Positions 11,302-20,730 of a stretch of DNA of 64,000 nucleotides are shown here, in pieces. Positions within the stretch are counted from its first letter, which is position 1. Each line of letters begins with the position of its first letter. The notes under the pieces are model-generated. The model saw only the letters and a program-made list of their open reading frames with translations. It ran no database searches and was not told the origin of the DNA. The stretch comes from Mycobacterium gallinarum (GTDB lineage: Bacteria; Actinomycetota; Actinomycetes; Mycobacteriales; Mycobacteriaceae). A program made the translations under genes and the position numbers. Location of the stretch: assembly GCF_010726765.1 (NCBI RefSeq), contig NZ_AP022601.1, positions 186,001 through 250,000 on the forward strand, written 5' to 3'.

Positions 11302-14207
11302 CCACCCATCAAGAATCGCGCACGCCGCTGACGGACCGCATCGCGAAGGCGATTCGCGTGCTTTCGGTTCCGATCGTGCTGTTCTGGCTGGTTGTCGCCG
11401 GGCTCACCAATGCCCTCATCCCTCAGCTGGAGGTCGTCGGCGAAGCGCACAACGTGGCAATGAGCTCACCCGATTCACCATCGCAACAGGCGTTCAAGAA
11501 GATTGGCGCCGTTTTTCAAGAATTCGATTCCGACGGTGCGGCCATGGTCGTGCTGGAGGGCGATCAGCCGCTCGGAGCTGACGCACATCGGTACTACGAC
11601 ACCCTGATCGACCGTTTCGAGCAGGATCACAAGCACGTCCAGCACGTCCAGGACTTCTGGGGAGACCCGTTGACGGCGGCGGGATCTCAGAGCTCCGACG
11701 GCAAGGCTGCTTATGTTCAGGTGTTCCTCACCGGCAACCTGGGCGAACCTGAGTCCATCGAGTCCGTTGACGCGATCCGCGACATCGTGAACAACACGCC
11801 CGCGCCGCCCGGCATCAAGGCCTATGTCGCGGGCCCGGCGCCTCAAGTCACCGATCAGTTCGAAGTGGGCAACGAAGGCACCACGAAGGTCACCGTGCTG
11901 ACGGTGGTGGTGATCGCGGTGATGCTGCTGTTGGTCTATCGCTCGATCGTCACCATGCTGTTGGTGCTGATCACCGTCCTTATCGAAATGTCTGCAGCCC
12001 GTGGCATCGTGGCCTTCCTCGGCAACTCCGGAGTCATCGGACTCTCGACATACTCGACCAATCTCCTCACCCTGCTGGTCATCGCGGCTGGCACGGATTA
12101 CGCGATCTTCCTGTTGGGCCGCTACCACGAAGATCGCAGCAACGGAATTGACCGGGAAACTTCGTACTACAACATGTATCGGGGCACGGCCCATGTGATT
12201 TTGGGGTCGGGTCTGACCGTCGCAGGCGCAGTCCTATGCCTGAGCTTCACCCGACTGCCGTATTTCGAGAGTCTCGGCGTACCCGCCGCGATCGGCGTCT
12301 TCGTGGCCTTGGCGGCGGCGCTCACGCTGGCGCCCGCGGTAATGGTCATCGGCGCCCGCTTCGGACTGCTGGACCCGAAACGGAAAGCGCGTACCAGAGG
12401 ATGGCGTCGGATCGGCACAGCGATCGTTCGATGGCCCGGACCGATCTTGGTCGCGACGATGGCGGTGGCCGCCGTGGGCCTGCTGGCGCTGCCCGGTTAC
12501 AAGACCAGCTACGACACCGGCGTCTACCTGCCCGACCGCGCACCCTCCAATATCGGGTATGCCGCTGCTGAGCGCCATTTCTCAAAGGCCAGGCTCAACC
12601 CCGAACTCTTGATGATCGAGGCCGATCATGACCTGCGCAATCCCACCGACATGATTCTTTTGGAGCGCGTGGCCAAGGCCGTGTTCCACACGACGGGTAT
12701 CGCTCAGGTGCAATCGATTACGCGCCCGCTGGGCACTCCGCTGGACCACACGTCGATTCCATTCCAGATCAGCGCGCAGAGCGCCGGCCAGATCCAGAAC
12801 CTCGGCTATCAGCAGGCCCGGGCCAACGACCTGCTCAAGCAGGTGGACGAAATCGACAAGACCATCGGCATCCTGCGACAGCAGGCCACGCTGCAGCAGC
12901 AGGCCAACGATGCGACGCACGAACAGGTCGCGGCGTTCCACGAAACCGTCGAGGTGGCGAAGGACCTGCGGGACAAGATCGCCAACTTCGATGACCAGTT
13001 CCGGCCCCTGCGCAACTACTTCTATTGGGAGCCGCACTGTTTCGACATCCCGATGTGCGCTGCGTTGCGATCGCTCTTCGATGCGCTCGACGGCATCAAC
13101 GCGCTCACCGACCAGCTGGCCAATGTCACCGCGAGCCTGGACAAGCTGGATTCGATTCAGCCAAAGTTGCTTGAGCTGATCCCGCCCCAGCTGGCCAGTC
13201 AGCAGATCAATCGTGATCTGGTCATGACCAACTACGCCACGCTGTCGGGAATCTACGACCAGAATGCGGCGGCCCTCGAGAATTCGACGGCTATGGGAGC
13301 AGCGTTCGACGCATCGAAAACCGACGACTCGTTTTACGTTCCGCCGGAGGTATTCCAGAATGCCGAGTTCCAGCGCGGTCTGAAACTTTTCCTCTCGCCT
13401 GACGGAAAAGCCGCACGGATGATCATCACCCACGCCACCGATCCAGCGACACCGCAGGGTATTTCGCATATCGATGCGATCAGGCACTCGGCAGAGGAGG
13501 CCGTCAAGGGCACGCCCTTGGCAGGCTCCCACATCTATATCGGCGGCACGGCAGCGACATACAAGGACATCCAGGAAGGCGCCAAGTACGACCTGATGAT
13601 CGTCATCATTTCCTCGCTGTGCCTCATTCTTCTCATCATGATGTTCATCACCCGAAGCCTGGTGGCCGCGATCGTCATCGTCGGCACTGTGGCGCTATCA
13701 CTCGGAGCCTCACTAGGCCTGTCGATATTGGTGTGGCAGCACATCCTGGGCCTGCAGTTGTATTGGGTCATCATTCCGCTTGCGGTCATCCTGTTGCTGG
13801 CCGTGGGTTCGGACTACAACTTGCTGTTGATATCTCGCTTCAAGGAAGAGATCGGCGCCGGATTGAACACCGGCATCATCCGGGCCATGGCGGGTACCGG
13901 TGGTGTTGTCACCGCGGCCGGGCTGGTGTTCGCCTTCACGATGGCGTCCTTTGTGTACAGCGATTTACTTGTGCTGGGGCAGCTGGGGACAACCATCGCC
14001 CTCGGTCTGTTGTTCGACACCTTGATCGTGCGGTCGTTCATGACGCCGTCCATCGCCGTGCTTCTCGGACGGTGGTTCTGGTGGCCGCTGCGAGTGCGTC
14101 CGCGACCGGCCAGCACCATGCTGCAACCGTACGGATCTCGCCCGGCGGTTCGTCAGCTGCTGCTGTGGGAGGACGACGACCCTGTCGCGTCAGCGAAACG
14201 CAGCTGA
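11298..14207 (+). CDS. MmpL-family RND exporter (partner of the upstream MmpS)
   Basis: 969 residues, the usual size for MmpL4/MmpL5-type transporters. Two MMPL halves are visible. Each has the proton-relay Asp-Tyr pair in its fourth helix: [15 protein letters not shown] near residue 260 and [14 protein letters not shown] near 840. Between them is a long periplasmic coiled-coil region (QVDEIDKTIGILRQQATLQQQ onward) and the conserved YWEPHC...C pair, typical of the siderophore/drug-export branch. It should sit in the inner membrane and use the proton gradient with MmpS as periplasmic adaptor. Cargo is unknown. The coupled MmpS and a TetR regulator instead of a MarR one suggest an efflux-type role (inference). 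Confidence 0.93.
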   Translation: MTTHQESRTPLTDRIAKAIRVLSVPIVLFWLVVAGLTNALIPQLEVVGEAHNVAMSSPDSPSQQAFKKIGAVFQEFDSDGAAMVVLEGDQPLGADAHRYYDTLIDRFEQDHKHVQHVQDFWGDPLTAAGSQSSDGKAAYVQVFLTGNLGEPESIESVDAIRDIVNNTPAPPGIKAYVAGPAPQVTDQFEVGNEGTTKVTVLTVVVIAVMLLLVYRSIVTMLLVLITVLIEMSAARGIVAFLGNSGVIGLSTYSTNLLTLLVIAAGTDYAIFLLGRYHEDRSNGIDRETSYYNMYRGTAHVILGSGLTVAGAVLCLSFTRLPYFESLGVPAAIGVFVALAAALTLAPAVMVIGARFGLLDPKRKARTRGWRRIGTAIVRWPGPILVATMAVAAVGLLALPGYKTSYDTGVYLPDRAPSNIGYAAAERHFSKARLNPELLMIEADHDLRNPTDMILLERVAKAVFHTTGIAQVQSITRPLGTPLDHTSIPFQISAQSAGQIQNLGYQQARANDLLKQVDEIDKTIGILRQQATLQQQANDATHEQVAAFHETVEVAKDLRDKIANFDDQFRPLRNYFYWEPHCFDIPMCAALRSLFDALDGINALTDQLANVTASLDKLDSIQPKLLELIPPQLASQQINRDLVMTNYATLSGIYDQNAAALENSTAMGAAFDASKTDDSFYVPPEVFQNAEFQRGLKLFLSPDGKAARMIITHATDPATPQGISHIDAIRHSAEEAVKGTPLAGSHIYIGGTAATYKDIQEGAKYDLMIVIISSLCLILLIMMFITRSLVAAIVIVGTVALSLGASLGLSILVWQHILGLQLYWVIIPLAVILLLAVGSDYNLLLISRFKEEIGAGLNTGIIRAMAGTGGVVTAAGLVFAFTMASFVYSDLLVLGQLGTTIALGLLFDTLIVRSFMTPSIAVLLGRWFWWPLRVRPRPASTMLQPYGSRPAVRQLLLWEDDDPVASAKRS

Positions 14208-14225
14208 TGGTGCGGGCGTGGCCGT

Positions 14226-14291
14226 CTAGTGTGCGGTCAGATCGCGAAATAGCCTGAAATCGGCTCGATTTGCGATCTGTGTGCACACTAG
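14226..14291. repeat. 66-bp nested palindromic element between convergent genes
   Basis: Three nested arms: CTAGTGTGC (14226-14234) with GCACACTAG (14283-14291), AGATCGC (14239-14245) with GCGATCT (14272-14278), and an inner AGCC/GGCT. The layout is far more elaborate than an intrinsic terminator and there is no T-tract. It fills the gap between the mmpL and SnoaL stop codons, so it could end transcription from both sides. The outer core AGTGTG/CACACT is shared with the 52-kb repeats, pointing to a REP-like family. Confidence 0.7.
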
Positions 14292-14299
14292 CTGCCGTC

Positions 14300-14845
14300 C
14301 TATCCTGATTGGGGGCCTACCAGCAACGAGAAGAACTGATAGGAGGGGTCCGCCTCGTCGAGGGCGCCCTTGAGCGTGTCCTTGGTGATCGGGTGGCTCA
14401 TGTCCATCGCGGACGGATCGCTCACGCGCGCCCAGTCCGTGACGATCGTCCGCTCGAGTAGTTTCCAAGTGCCATCACGCTTCTCGTACTTGTCCAGATA
14501 GCGCCCGCCGATCACCAGATCGATGTCGCGGCCCTTGCCCGCCAGCGTGTGGACCGCGATGTTGTAGATCTCGCCTTCGGCTGAGTTTCCCTCGACTGCG
14601 AAGTTGACCGTCGTGATGTGGTGCTGCATCGCCCGTAGATAGGGACGCGAGGCGGTCAGCTGCTCGAAAAACCCCTCGACCGAACCCGTCGAGAACGCAC
14701 CGTGAGCGTCGACGGCGTCGTGATGATAGAGGTCCCGAAGCGCATCGATATCACCTCGGTCCACGGCGCGGCAATAGGCGTGGACGAGCTTGGTTAGCGC
14801 ATGCTCATCGAGCATTTCCTGTAGTGCTGGTTCCATCGCGCTCAC
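14300..14845 (-). CDS. SnoaL-like (NTF2-fold) protein
   Basis: 181 residues; GTG start overlaps the sulfotransferase stop by four bases (GTGA). The N-terminal pattern ALTKLVHAYCRAVDRGDIDALRDLYHHDAVDAHG is the hallmark of the SnoaL_4 branch of the NTF2 superfamily: a small alpha+beta cone that binds a hydrophobic ligand. Members act as cyclases, isomerases, hydratases or ring-hydroxylase-associated proteins. Here it is the last gene of a TetR/Rieske/sulfotransferase run, so a part in the same catabolic route is likely, though no specific reaction can be given. Confidence 0.82.
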   Translation of the reverse strand: MSAMEPALQEMLDEHALTKLVHAYCRAVDRGDIDALRDLYHHDAVDAHGAFSTGSVEGFFEQLTASRPYLRAMQHHITTVNFAVEGNSAEGEIYNIAVHTLAGKGRDIDLVIGGRYLDKYEKRDGTWKLLERTIVTDWARVSDPSAMDMSHPITKDTLKGALDEADPSYQFFSLLVGPQSG

Positions 14846-16008
14846 CCTAGAGGCTCGTTGGGGACACCGAAGAAATCTTGGTACCGAGAAGTCCGCTCGC
14901 GCAGTTCCCTCTCGTCCAAACCTGTTTGAGCGAACGTGTAGTGGTGTCCTCCGTGTTCGTGCGCGGGTTGGGTGTCGAGGAACCTACGCATCCTGGATTC
15001 GGCTTCGGCTGTAAAGGCAAGGCCGAGTTGATCATAGGCCGCGGCGACGGTGGCGATCGGGTCAGCCGCGAACGCCTGGTACTGCACATCGACCACCTGC
15101 GACGCCGGGACGATTCCGGACTCCCGCGCGTCGATCGAGCGGTCGATGCCGTCGATGACGTATTCGGCCCACTCGCGGGCGACCTCCTCGATGGGAGTCT
15201 GCTCGGCGGCGAACGTCCGCAGTGTGCACGCCAACGAGGACACCGATGCGATGGTCCGTAGGGGATCGCGGTGCGTCTGGATCAGCCGCGCGTCCGGGTA
15301 CTGCTTCATCATCGCGTCCAGGGCCCAGATGTGCCCGGGCGACTTGAGTACCCAGCGGTTCACCGGGATCGTCGACTGCAGGTGCTGCAGGAACCCGCGA
15401 TGCCATTGGTAGGCCGACGCCATGTCCGTTTCGAGCAGCCACCGGGCATAGGTCGGGACGTAGTAGATCGTCGGGAAGATGAAGCTTCGTAGATCCATCG
15501 CGGTGATGCGGACGCACTCCTGCGCCAGCAGGGGGCCGATCGGATGCATGGCCTTGAGGTCCGGGATGATCGACGTCATCATCTCCTGGATCTGACGGCT
15601 GTCCTCGATGCGCGGATCGTCGTCGTGTGTCGCCGCTTCCGGTGGCGGGCAAGGGGCGTCGACTTCCCACGTCAATGGAGCCCTGGCGTCGGGGTCCTGC
15701 GCGAGCAGCTCGAAGAGGATCGTCGTTCCAGTGCGCACCTGACCGACGATGAAAATGGGCCGCTCGATTCGCCCCTCGGCGACCTCGGGGTGGGTCCGCC
15801 GGTAGTCGACGATCTGCAGCCTCCGGGCGAGGGATCCGACGAGGTCGGCGTGCGCGACCACCTCTCCGAACTCCGTGAGGCCGGCCTCGGTGTTCAGCGA
15901 GTCAGTGAGCACCTCGAGCGCCTCGCGCCACTCGTCGCCCCCGAAGTCGCGCAGATCAGTGGTCTCCTCTGCGGTCGCGATGACCGTGGAGGCCGACAGG
16001 TCACCCAC
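14842..16008 (-). CDS. Sulfotransferase-family protein
   Basis: 388 residues. The PAPS 5'-phosphosulfate-binding loop is visible as PIFIVGQVRTGTTILFELL at about residue 84-102, and the 3'-phosphate region as HRDPLRTIASVSSL. This is the Sulfotransfer_3 type common in mycobacteria, which often sit in lipid or steroid catabolic clusters with unclear acceptors. The start codon overlaps the end of the TetR gene by eight bases and its stop overlaps the SnoaL-like start, so the four minus-strand genes from the Rieske oxygenase to the SnoaL-like protein form one tight operon. Acceptor unknown. Confidence 0.88.
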   Translation of the reverse strand: MGDLSASTVIATAEETTDLRDFGGDEWREALEVLTDSLNTEAGLTEFGEVVAHADLVGSLARRLQIVDYRRTHPEVAEGRIERPIFIVGQVRTGTTILFELLAQDPDARAPLTWEVDAPCPPPEAATHDDDPRIEDSRQIQEMMTSIIPDLKAMHPIGPLLAQECVRITAMDLRSFIFPTIYYVPTYARWLLETDMASAYQWHRGFLQHLQSTIPVNRWVLKSPGHIWALDAMMKQYPDARLIQTHRDPLRTIASVSSLACTLRTFAAEQTPIEEVAREWAEYVIDGIDRSIDARESGIVPASQVVDVQYQAFAADPIATVAAAYDQLGLAFTAEAESRMRRFLDTQPAHEHGGHHYTFAQTGLDERELRERTSRYQDFFGVPNEPLG

Positions 16009-16627
16009 GGAGCGGCGCCAACAACGCGTTGAGTCCGTACTCGAACACTGCGTCGTAATCGGTGGGGGATTGCAGCGCTTCGACGAGTGCCCGGTCGGGC
16101 CACGCGTCCGCCCACAGCGACGGATCCTCTTCGTCGTGCTTGGCCCCGCGCACCGCCGAAAACTGCATGATCGCAGAGGAAATCACGTGCACTTCGACAA
16201 CGCGCACCAACAGCGCGGCTTCGGTTCCGGTGATGCCCAGTTCGGAAAGCTCCGACGCCAGCCGCTGCTGAATGGGCAGGAACAGCTGTGGTGTCCGGTC
16301 GCGTTCATGGGCGATGGCCAACAGATGTTGCTTCTCGATGAGCAGCCTGCGTTGCGATCGCGCGATCGACGCAATCCGGTCGACGGGGTTGTCGCCGTCG
16401 CTCGGCAGATGCGTCATCTGTGTGAGCAGCCCCTCGACCAAGCTGTCGAAGAGCTTGTCCCTGCCGCCGATGTGCCAGTAGATGGACGTGACCGCGACAC
16501 CGAGCTGCTCGGCCAGCCGGCGCATGCTGAACGCCTCCACTCCGTCGACATCGATCAGCCGGGCGGCGGTTTGGAGGATCTGATCGGCCGTGACGGAGGC
16601 GCCGCCCTTGCTACGTGGCGACGTCAT
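16001..16627 (-). CDS. TetR-family regulator of the Rieske/amidohydrolase cluster
   Basis: 208 residues from ATG 16627, overlapping the Rieske stop (16611); a GTG at 16636 is the alternative. The helix-turn-helix is FSMRRLAEQLGVAVTSIYWHIGGRDKLFD, followed by a TetR ligand domain with long helices. It lies inside the operon it probably controls. The palindrome GTAAC-GGT-GTTAC at 18001-18013, in front of the Rieske gene and the divergent amidohydrolase, is the best operator candidate. The inducer is presumably the substrate or an intermediate of the pathway. Confidence 0.87.
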   Translation of the reverse strand: MTSPRSKGGASVTADQILQTAARLIDVDGVEAFSMRRLAEQLGVAVTSIYWHIGGRDKLFDSLVEGLLTQMTHLPSDGDNPVDRIASIARSQRRLLIEKQHLLAIAHERDRTPQLFLPIQQRLASELSELGITGTEAALLVRVVEVHVISSAIMQFSAVRGAKHDEEDPSLWADAWPDRALVEALQSPTDYDAVFEYGLNALLAPLRG

Positions 16628-17969
16628 CCGTCTCACCTCCGGTGATGCGATCTGCTTCGGGCAGGTTCAAATAGCGTTCGAGGTTGCGGTGCATGTTGAT
16701 CACGCGACGTTCCTCGTTGGACAGCACCACGTGGGTGAGCCCTGGTTGGTGAAGGCCGCGTTGCAGGCCCGCCAACACCTCGATGTCCTGTGTGAGCACC
16801 AAACCGGGGTGGGCGTCGGCTGCCGTCATACGCACATCGGTCGGCTTGATACGCGGCGCGTCCGGCGGCATCCGCATCCACACGATCATCACCAGTTCAC
16901 CGCGATCGGGATGCGGTCCGGGGCGTGCGACCAGCACCGTCAGGTGATCGGCGTTGGTCAACAACGACATGTTCGGGAACACGTTGTACTGGTGCAGCCG
17001 CATCACTTGATCGGTGCTCGCCCAACTGAGGTCGACACCGCGACTGTCGGCGAAAGTCTTTGTCCGCGCCGCGATTACGTCGGCCGCCGACTGACCTTGC
17101 TGATCAGGGGGGAACGGCGTGCCGTCCTCGACACCCATGAGCGCGCCCTGCGTGGTGACGTAGGCGTCCCACACCTCGGCGTCGGTCACCGACTCCTTGA
17201 TGGCCGGGCTCGGCACACCGTAGAGCTGTTCGGACTTGCCGGTGTGACCCCAGATGACTTGGGGCGCATACACGTCGTCCATGCACCTGTGCAGTTCCGG
17301 ATGCAATGTCTGGATGTGGTAGGTCTCGCTGAATCCGTCGGCGATCGTTTTCCAGTTCGCATCGACCTCGATGGTCATGGTGGCGTAGCACCGGAAGTCG
17401 CCGAGCCGGTTCCACGCGATGTCGTCGGGCATCGCCTCGAGGTAGTCACGCAACGGGATCGCATCGGCGTCGAGGCTGACGAAGACGAGCCGTTCCCACG
17501 TGTCGACGCGGACTCCCAGCAGCGGAAAGTCGGACAGACGGAGTGCGCCGAAGCCCTTGCGGTTGGGTACGCGCCGCAGGGCACCGGTCAGATCCCAGGT
17601 CCACCCGTGATAGCCGCACCGCAATTCACGGAGGTCCGACCCGGATCCGGCGCACAACGAATTGCCTCGATGCCGGCACACGTTCTGAAAGGCACGCAGT
17701 TCGCCGTCGTCGCCATGCACGATCAGGACGGAGTTGGGGCCGCAGCGGTACTCGAAATAGTCGCCCGGTTCGGCGACGTGGTCGACGGTGCAGGCGAGCT
17801 GCCACACCTTGGGCCACATCCGCTCCACCTCGAGGCGGGCGAAATCGGCCGAGTAATAGCGCTCGGCAGGGACGAGGGTGGGGCGCTGCGGGGGCGTGCC
17901 GATGGCATCCTCGCCCAGTGTTTGGGTCGGGTTGCCGACGGTGCGGCCGGCCGGCGCGGTTCGCGTCAC
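16611..17969 (-). CDS. Rieske non-heme iron oxygenase, large (alpha) subunit
   Basis: 452 residues from the GTG at 17969, behind a GGAGGGG site; the same frame stays open upstream but lies antisense to the amidohydrolase. The Rieske [2Fe-2S] ligands are Cys98-x-His100 (NVCRHRG) and Cys118-x2-His121 (RCGYHGW). The catalytic-domain iron site is in NWKTIADGFSETYHIQTLH. The family hydroxylates or demethylates aromatic and cyclic substrates and needs a ferredoxin/reductase, which is not in this cluster. It heads the operon with TetR, sulfotransferase and SnoaL-like genes. Substrate unknown. Confidence 0.92.
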   Translation of the reverse strand: MTRTAPAGRTVGNPTQTLGEDAIGTPPQRPTLVPAERYYSADFARLEVERMWPKVWQLACTVDHVAEPGDYFEYRCGPNSVLIVHGDDGELRAFQNVCRHRGNSLCAGSGSDLRELRCGYHGWTWDLTGALRRVPNRKGFGALRLSDFPLLGVRVDTWERLVFVSLDADAIPLRDYLEAMPDDIAWNRLGDFRCYATMTIEVDANWKTIADGFSETYHIQTLHPELHRCMDDVYAPQVIWGHTGKSEQLYGVPSPAIKESVTDAEVWDAYVTTQGALMGVEDGTPFPPDQQGQSAADVIAARTKTFADSRGVDLSWASTDQVMRLHQYNVFPNMSLLTNADHLTVLVARPGPHPDRGELVMIVWMRMPPDAPRIKPTDVRMTAADAHPGLVLTQDIEVLAGLQRGLHQPGLTHVVLSNEERRVINMHRNLERYLNLPEADRITGGETDDVAT

Positions 17970-18000
17970 GATTCCCCTCCGATTCTGGCTGCCGCCGTCT

Positions 18001-18013
18001 GTAACGGTGTTAC
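18001..18013. promoter_or_regulatory. Probable TetR operator between divergent Rieske and amidohydrolase genes
   Basis: GTAAC-GGT-GTTAC is a perfect 5-bp inverted repeat centred in the 87-base divergent intergenic region. It is 32-44 bases from the Rieske start and 44-56 bases from the amidohydrolase start. The position suits a repressor that controls both directions. Confidence 0.5.
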
Positions 18014-18056
18014 ATTGGCCACCATAACGGCAGCCCGGACGTTGAGGGAGTAAATC

Positions 18057-19817
18057 GTGTTCGACCTGAAGATCACTGGCGGCACCGTAGTAGACGGCAC
18101 GGGCGGAGACCGATTCCAGGCCGATGTCGGCATCAAGGACGGTCGGATCATCGAGATTCACCGCCGTGGTCCCGGTGATGCGCCACTGGACGGCAACGCG
18201 ACCGAGACGATCGACGCGACGGGCAAGGTCGTCGCTCCGGGATTCGTCGACATCCACACGCATTACGACGGCCAGGTGAGTTGGGATAGCTCGCTCGAGC
18301 CCTCGAGCGGGCACGGCGTGACGACCGTCGTCATGGGGAACTGCGGGGTCGGGTTCGCCCCCGTCCGGCCAGGCTCCGAAGACTGGCTGATCGAGCTGAT
18401 GGAGGGCGTCGAGGACATTCCGGGTACCGCGCTCACCGAGGGGCTGACCTGGGGCTGGGAGAGCTACCCCGAATACCTCGACACGATCGGCAAACACGAA
18501 CTCGCGATCGACGTCGGAAGTCAGGTCGCCCATGGCGCGATACGCGCCTACGCGATGGGCGAGCGCGGCGCCAAGAACGAGCCCGCTACCCCTGAGGACA
18601 TCGACGCGATGGCCCGGCTGGTGCAAGAAGCGATCGAGGCCGGCGCACTTGGCCTTTCGACGTCGAGGACGCTGGGTCACCGCGCGATGGACGGTGAGCC
18701 GGTCCCGGGGAGCTTCGCCGCGGAAGACGAACTGTTCGGTCTCGGCCGTGCGATGGCCGCGGGCGGCCAGGCAGTCTTCGAGCTCGCGCCCCAAGGTGCC
18801 GCGGGCGAGGACATCGTCGCGCCCAAGAAAGAACTCGAATGGATGAAACGGCTCAGCGCCGAGATCGACCGGCCGGTGTCGTTCGCCATGATCCAGGTCG
18901 ACGCCGCTCCTGACCTATGGCGTGAGCTGATGGACATCTCCGCGGAGGCTTACGAATCGGGCAGTCGACTGTTTCCGCAGGTCGCCGCTCGGCCATTCGG
19001 CATGCTGTTCGGCTTCCCCGGGCACCACGCATTCACCCATCGTCCGACGTTCCGGCGGCTCAAAGCCGAATGCAGCCGCGCCGAGATGGCTCAACGGCTC
19101 GCTGATCCCGCGGTGAAGGCCGCCATCCTGGCCGAAGACGACTTGGCCCCTGACCCGACGAAGCTGTTCGACGGCATGTTCGCCCTCGTGCAACACTCGC
19201 TCGGTCGCATCTATCACATCGGCGACCCGCCCGACTACGAGCCGACCGACGATCGCACAGTGGAGAAGATCGCGGCCGGAAGGGGCGAGGATCCGCTCGC
19301 CACGCTGTACGACCTGATGCTCGAGTCCGACGCGACGTCGATGCTGATGCTGCCGATGTTCAACTACTCCCACGGCAACTGCGATGCGATTCGCGAAATG
19401 ATGACCCACCCTGCGGGGGTGATGGGCCTGTCCGATGGTGGCGCGCATTGCGGCATGATCTGCGACGCGTCGTATCCCACGTTCCTGCTGACGCATTGGG
19501 CGCGAGACCGGCATCGGGGCGACAAACTGTCACTGGAGTACGTGGTGCGCAAGCAATCTCACGACACCGCCCAGCTGTTCGGACTGACCGATCGCGGCGT
19601 CATCCAGAAGGGCAAGAAGGCCGACATCAACGTCATCGACATGAACGCGCTGACGTTGCATCCGGCGAAAATGGTGTACGACCTGCCCGCCGGTGGCCAG
19701 CGACTGGTTCAGGGCGCCAGCGGATACAGCGCCACCGTCGTCAATGGCGTCGTCACCCGCCGCGACAGCGTGGACACCGGCGCACGCCCGGGTCGGCTGG
19801 TGCGCGGGGCGCGCTGA
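18057..19817 (+). CDS. D-aminoacylase-type metal-dependent amidohydrolase
   Basis: 586 residues, GTG start at 18057 after GAGGGAG. It opens with the composite-domain motif [16 protein letters not shown], then [12 protein letters not shown] with the metal-binding His67-x-His69, then the N-acyl-D-amino-acid deacylase signature [14 protein letters not shown]. Late metal-site residues appear in [15 protein letters not shown]. The family hydrolyses N-acyl-D-amino acids and related cyclic amides. Mycobacterial members of this size often lie in catabolic clusters, so the real substrate may be an amide or lactam intermediate. It is divergent from the Rieske operon and shares the putative TetR operator. 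Confidence 0.87.
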   Translation: MFDLKITGGTVVDGTGGDRFQADVGIKDGRIIEIHRRGPGDAPLDGNATETIDATGKVVAPGFVDIHTHYDGQVSWDSSLEPSSGHGVTTVVMGNCGVGFAPVRPGSEDWLIELMEGVEDIPGTALTEGLTWGWESYPEYLDTIGKHELAIDVGSQVAHGAIRAYAMGERGAKNEPATPEDIDAMARLVQEAIEAGALGLSTSRTLGHRAMDGEPVPGSFAAEDELFGLGRAMAAGGQAVFELAPQGAAGEDIVAPKKELEWMKRLSAEIDRPVSFAMIQVDAAPDLWRELMDISAEAYESGSRLFPQVAARPFGMLFGFPGHHAFTHRPTFRRLKAECSRAEMAQRLADPAVKAAILAEDDLAPDPTKLFDGMFALVQHSLGRIYHIGDPPDYEPTDDRTVEKIAAGRGEDPLATLYDLMLESDATSMLMLPMFNYSHGNCDAIREMMTHPAGVMGLSDGGAHCGMICDASYPTFLLTHWARDRHRGDKLSLEYVVRKQSHDTAQLFGLTDRGVIQKGKKADINVIDMNALTLHPAKMVYDLPAGGQRLVQGASGYSATVVNGVVTRRDSVDTGARPGRLVRGAR

Positions 19818-19820
19818 GCC

Positions 19821-20666
19821 TCAGAACTTCGCGGTCGCTCCCGCGTCGATCGGGAGTGCCGCGCCGGTGATGTACTTGGCCTCATCCGATGCCAGGAACA
19901 GCACCGCGTTGCTGACCGCACGTGCCTCGAAGTACGGCACCGGCAGCATGTGGAAAGTTCCGATGATCTCGCCCGCGTCGGCCATGGTCGGCTCGGCGAG
20001 GTCAGGCCGCAGTGTGCGATGGAACTGCTCGTTGTCGATCATCGGTGTCCGAACGTTTCCAGGATGGATTGAGTTCACCCGAATCCATTGCGGGGCAAGT
20101 TCGTTGGCGAGCGAATTCATCAACCCGACGACTGCGTGCTTGGCCGACGCGTAGTGAGCCATGTAGCCGCCACCGCGAAGTCCCAGCATCGAACTCACCA
20201 GGATGATCGATCCGCCGCGGCCGTCGGACATGTGCGGGACCGCCACCTTGATCGTGTGCCAGACCCCGGTGATGTTGATGTCGAGCATCGTCTGCCAGGC
20301 GGCTTCCTCGATCATCGCGGCGGGCGCGGGGCTGCCGCTGATCCCCGCGTTGGCGATGACGATGTCCGGCCGGCCAAGCTCGTCGATCCCTTGCTGCAGC
20401 GCGACTCCCAGCGCCTCGACGTTCCTGACGTCGGCCTTCGCGGTGACGATGCGGCGGTCCAACTTCTCGACCAGCGCGGCTGTTTCGTCGAGGTCGGTTT
20501 CGGTGGCCAAGGGGTAAGGGGCGCCGTCGATGTCGGTGCAGGCGTCGACGGCAATGATGTCGGCACCTTCCTCGGCCAGTCGGATCGCGTGCTCGCGGCC
20601 CTGACCGCGCGCCGCGCCCGTGATGAACGCGACCTTGCCGGCTACCCGGCCCACTGCTTTAGTCAT
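19821..20666 (-). CDS. Mycofactocin-type short-chain dehydrogenase/reductase
   Basis: 281 residues from ATG 20666 (AAAGG six bases upstream; GTG/ATG codons just before it are alternatives). Classical SDR elements: TGAARGQGREHAIRLAEEG (nucleotide-binding glycine motif), NAGIS, a catalytic Ser in LVSSMLG and Tyr-x3-Lys in YASAKHA. The insert after the second strand (DACTDIDGAPYPLATETDLDET) is the hallmark of the mycofactocin-dependent SDR subfamily, which keeps its nicotinamide bound and passes electrons to mycofactocin. It probably oxidises a secondary alcohol in the neighbouring pathway. It converges with the amidohydrolase. Confidence 0.9.
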   Translation of the reverse strand: MTKAVGRVAGKVAFITGAARGQGREHAIRLAEEGADIIAVDACTDIDGAPYPLATETDLDETAALVEKLDRRIVTAKADVRNVEALGVALQQGIDELGRPDIVIANAGISGSPAPAAMIEEAAWQTMLDINITGVWHTIKVAVPHMSDGRGGSIILVSSMLGLRGGGYMAHYASAKHAVVGLMNSLANELAPQWIRVNSIHPGNVRTPMIDNEQFHRTLRPDLAEPTMADAGEIIGTFHMLPVPYFEARAVSNAVLFLASDEAKYITGAALPIDAGATAKF

Positions 20667-20730
20667 CATCACCTTTCGTTAATTGGCCTCTACACATTCC
20701 GCTGCGATACGACCGAAGTCAACGACGGCT

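Noticed and set aside
17970..18794. Open-frame extension in front of the 17-kb Rieske protein (275 extra codons)
   Set aside because: It is antisense to the well-supported amidohydrolase gene. The GTG at 17969 with GGAGGGG upstream gives a normal-sized Rieske protein.
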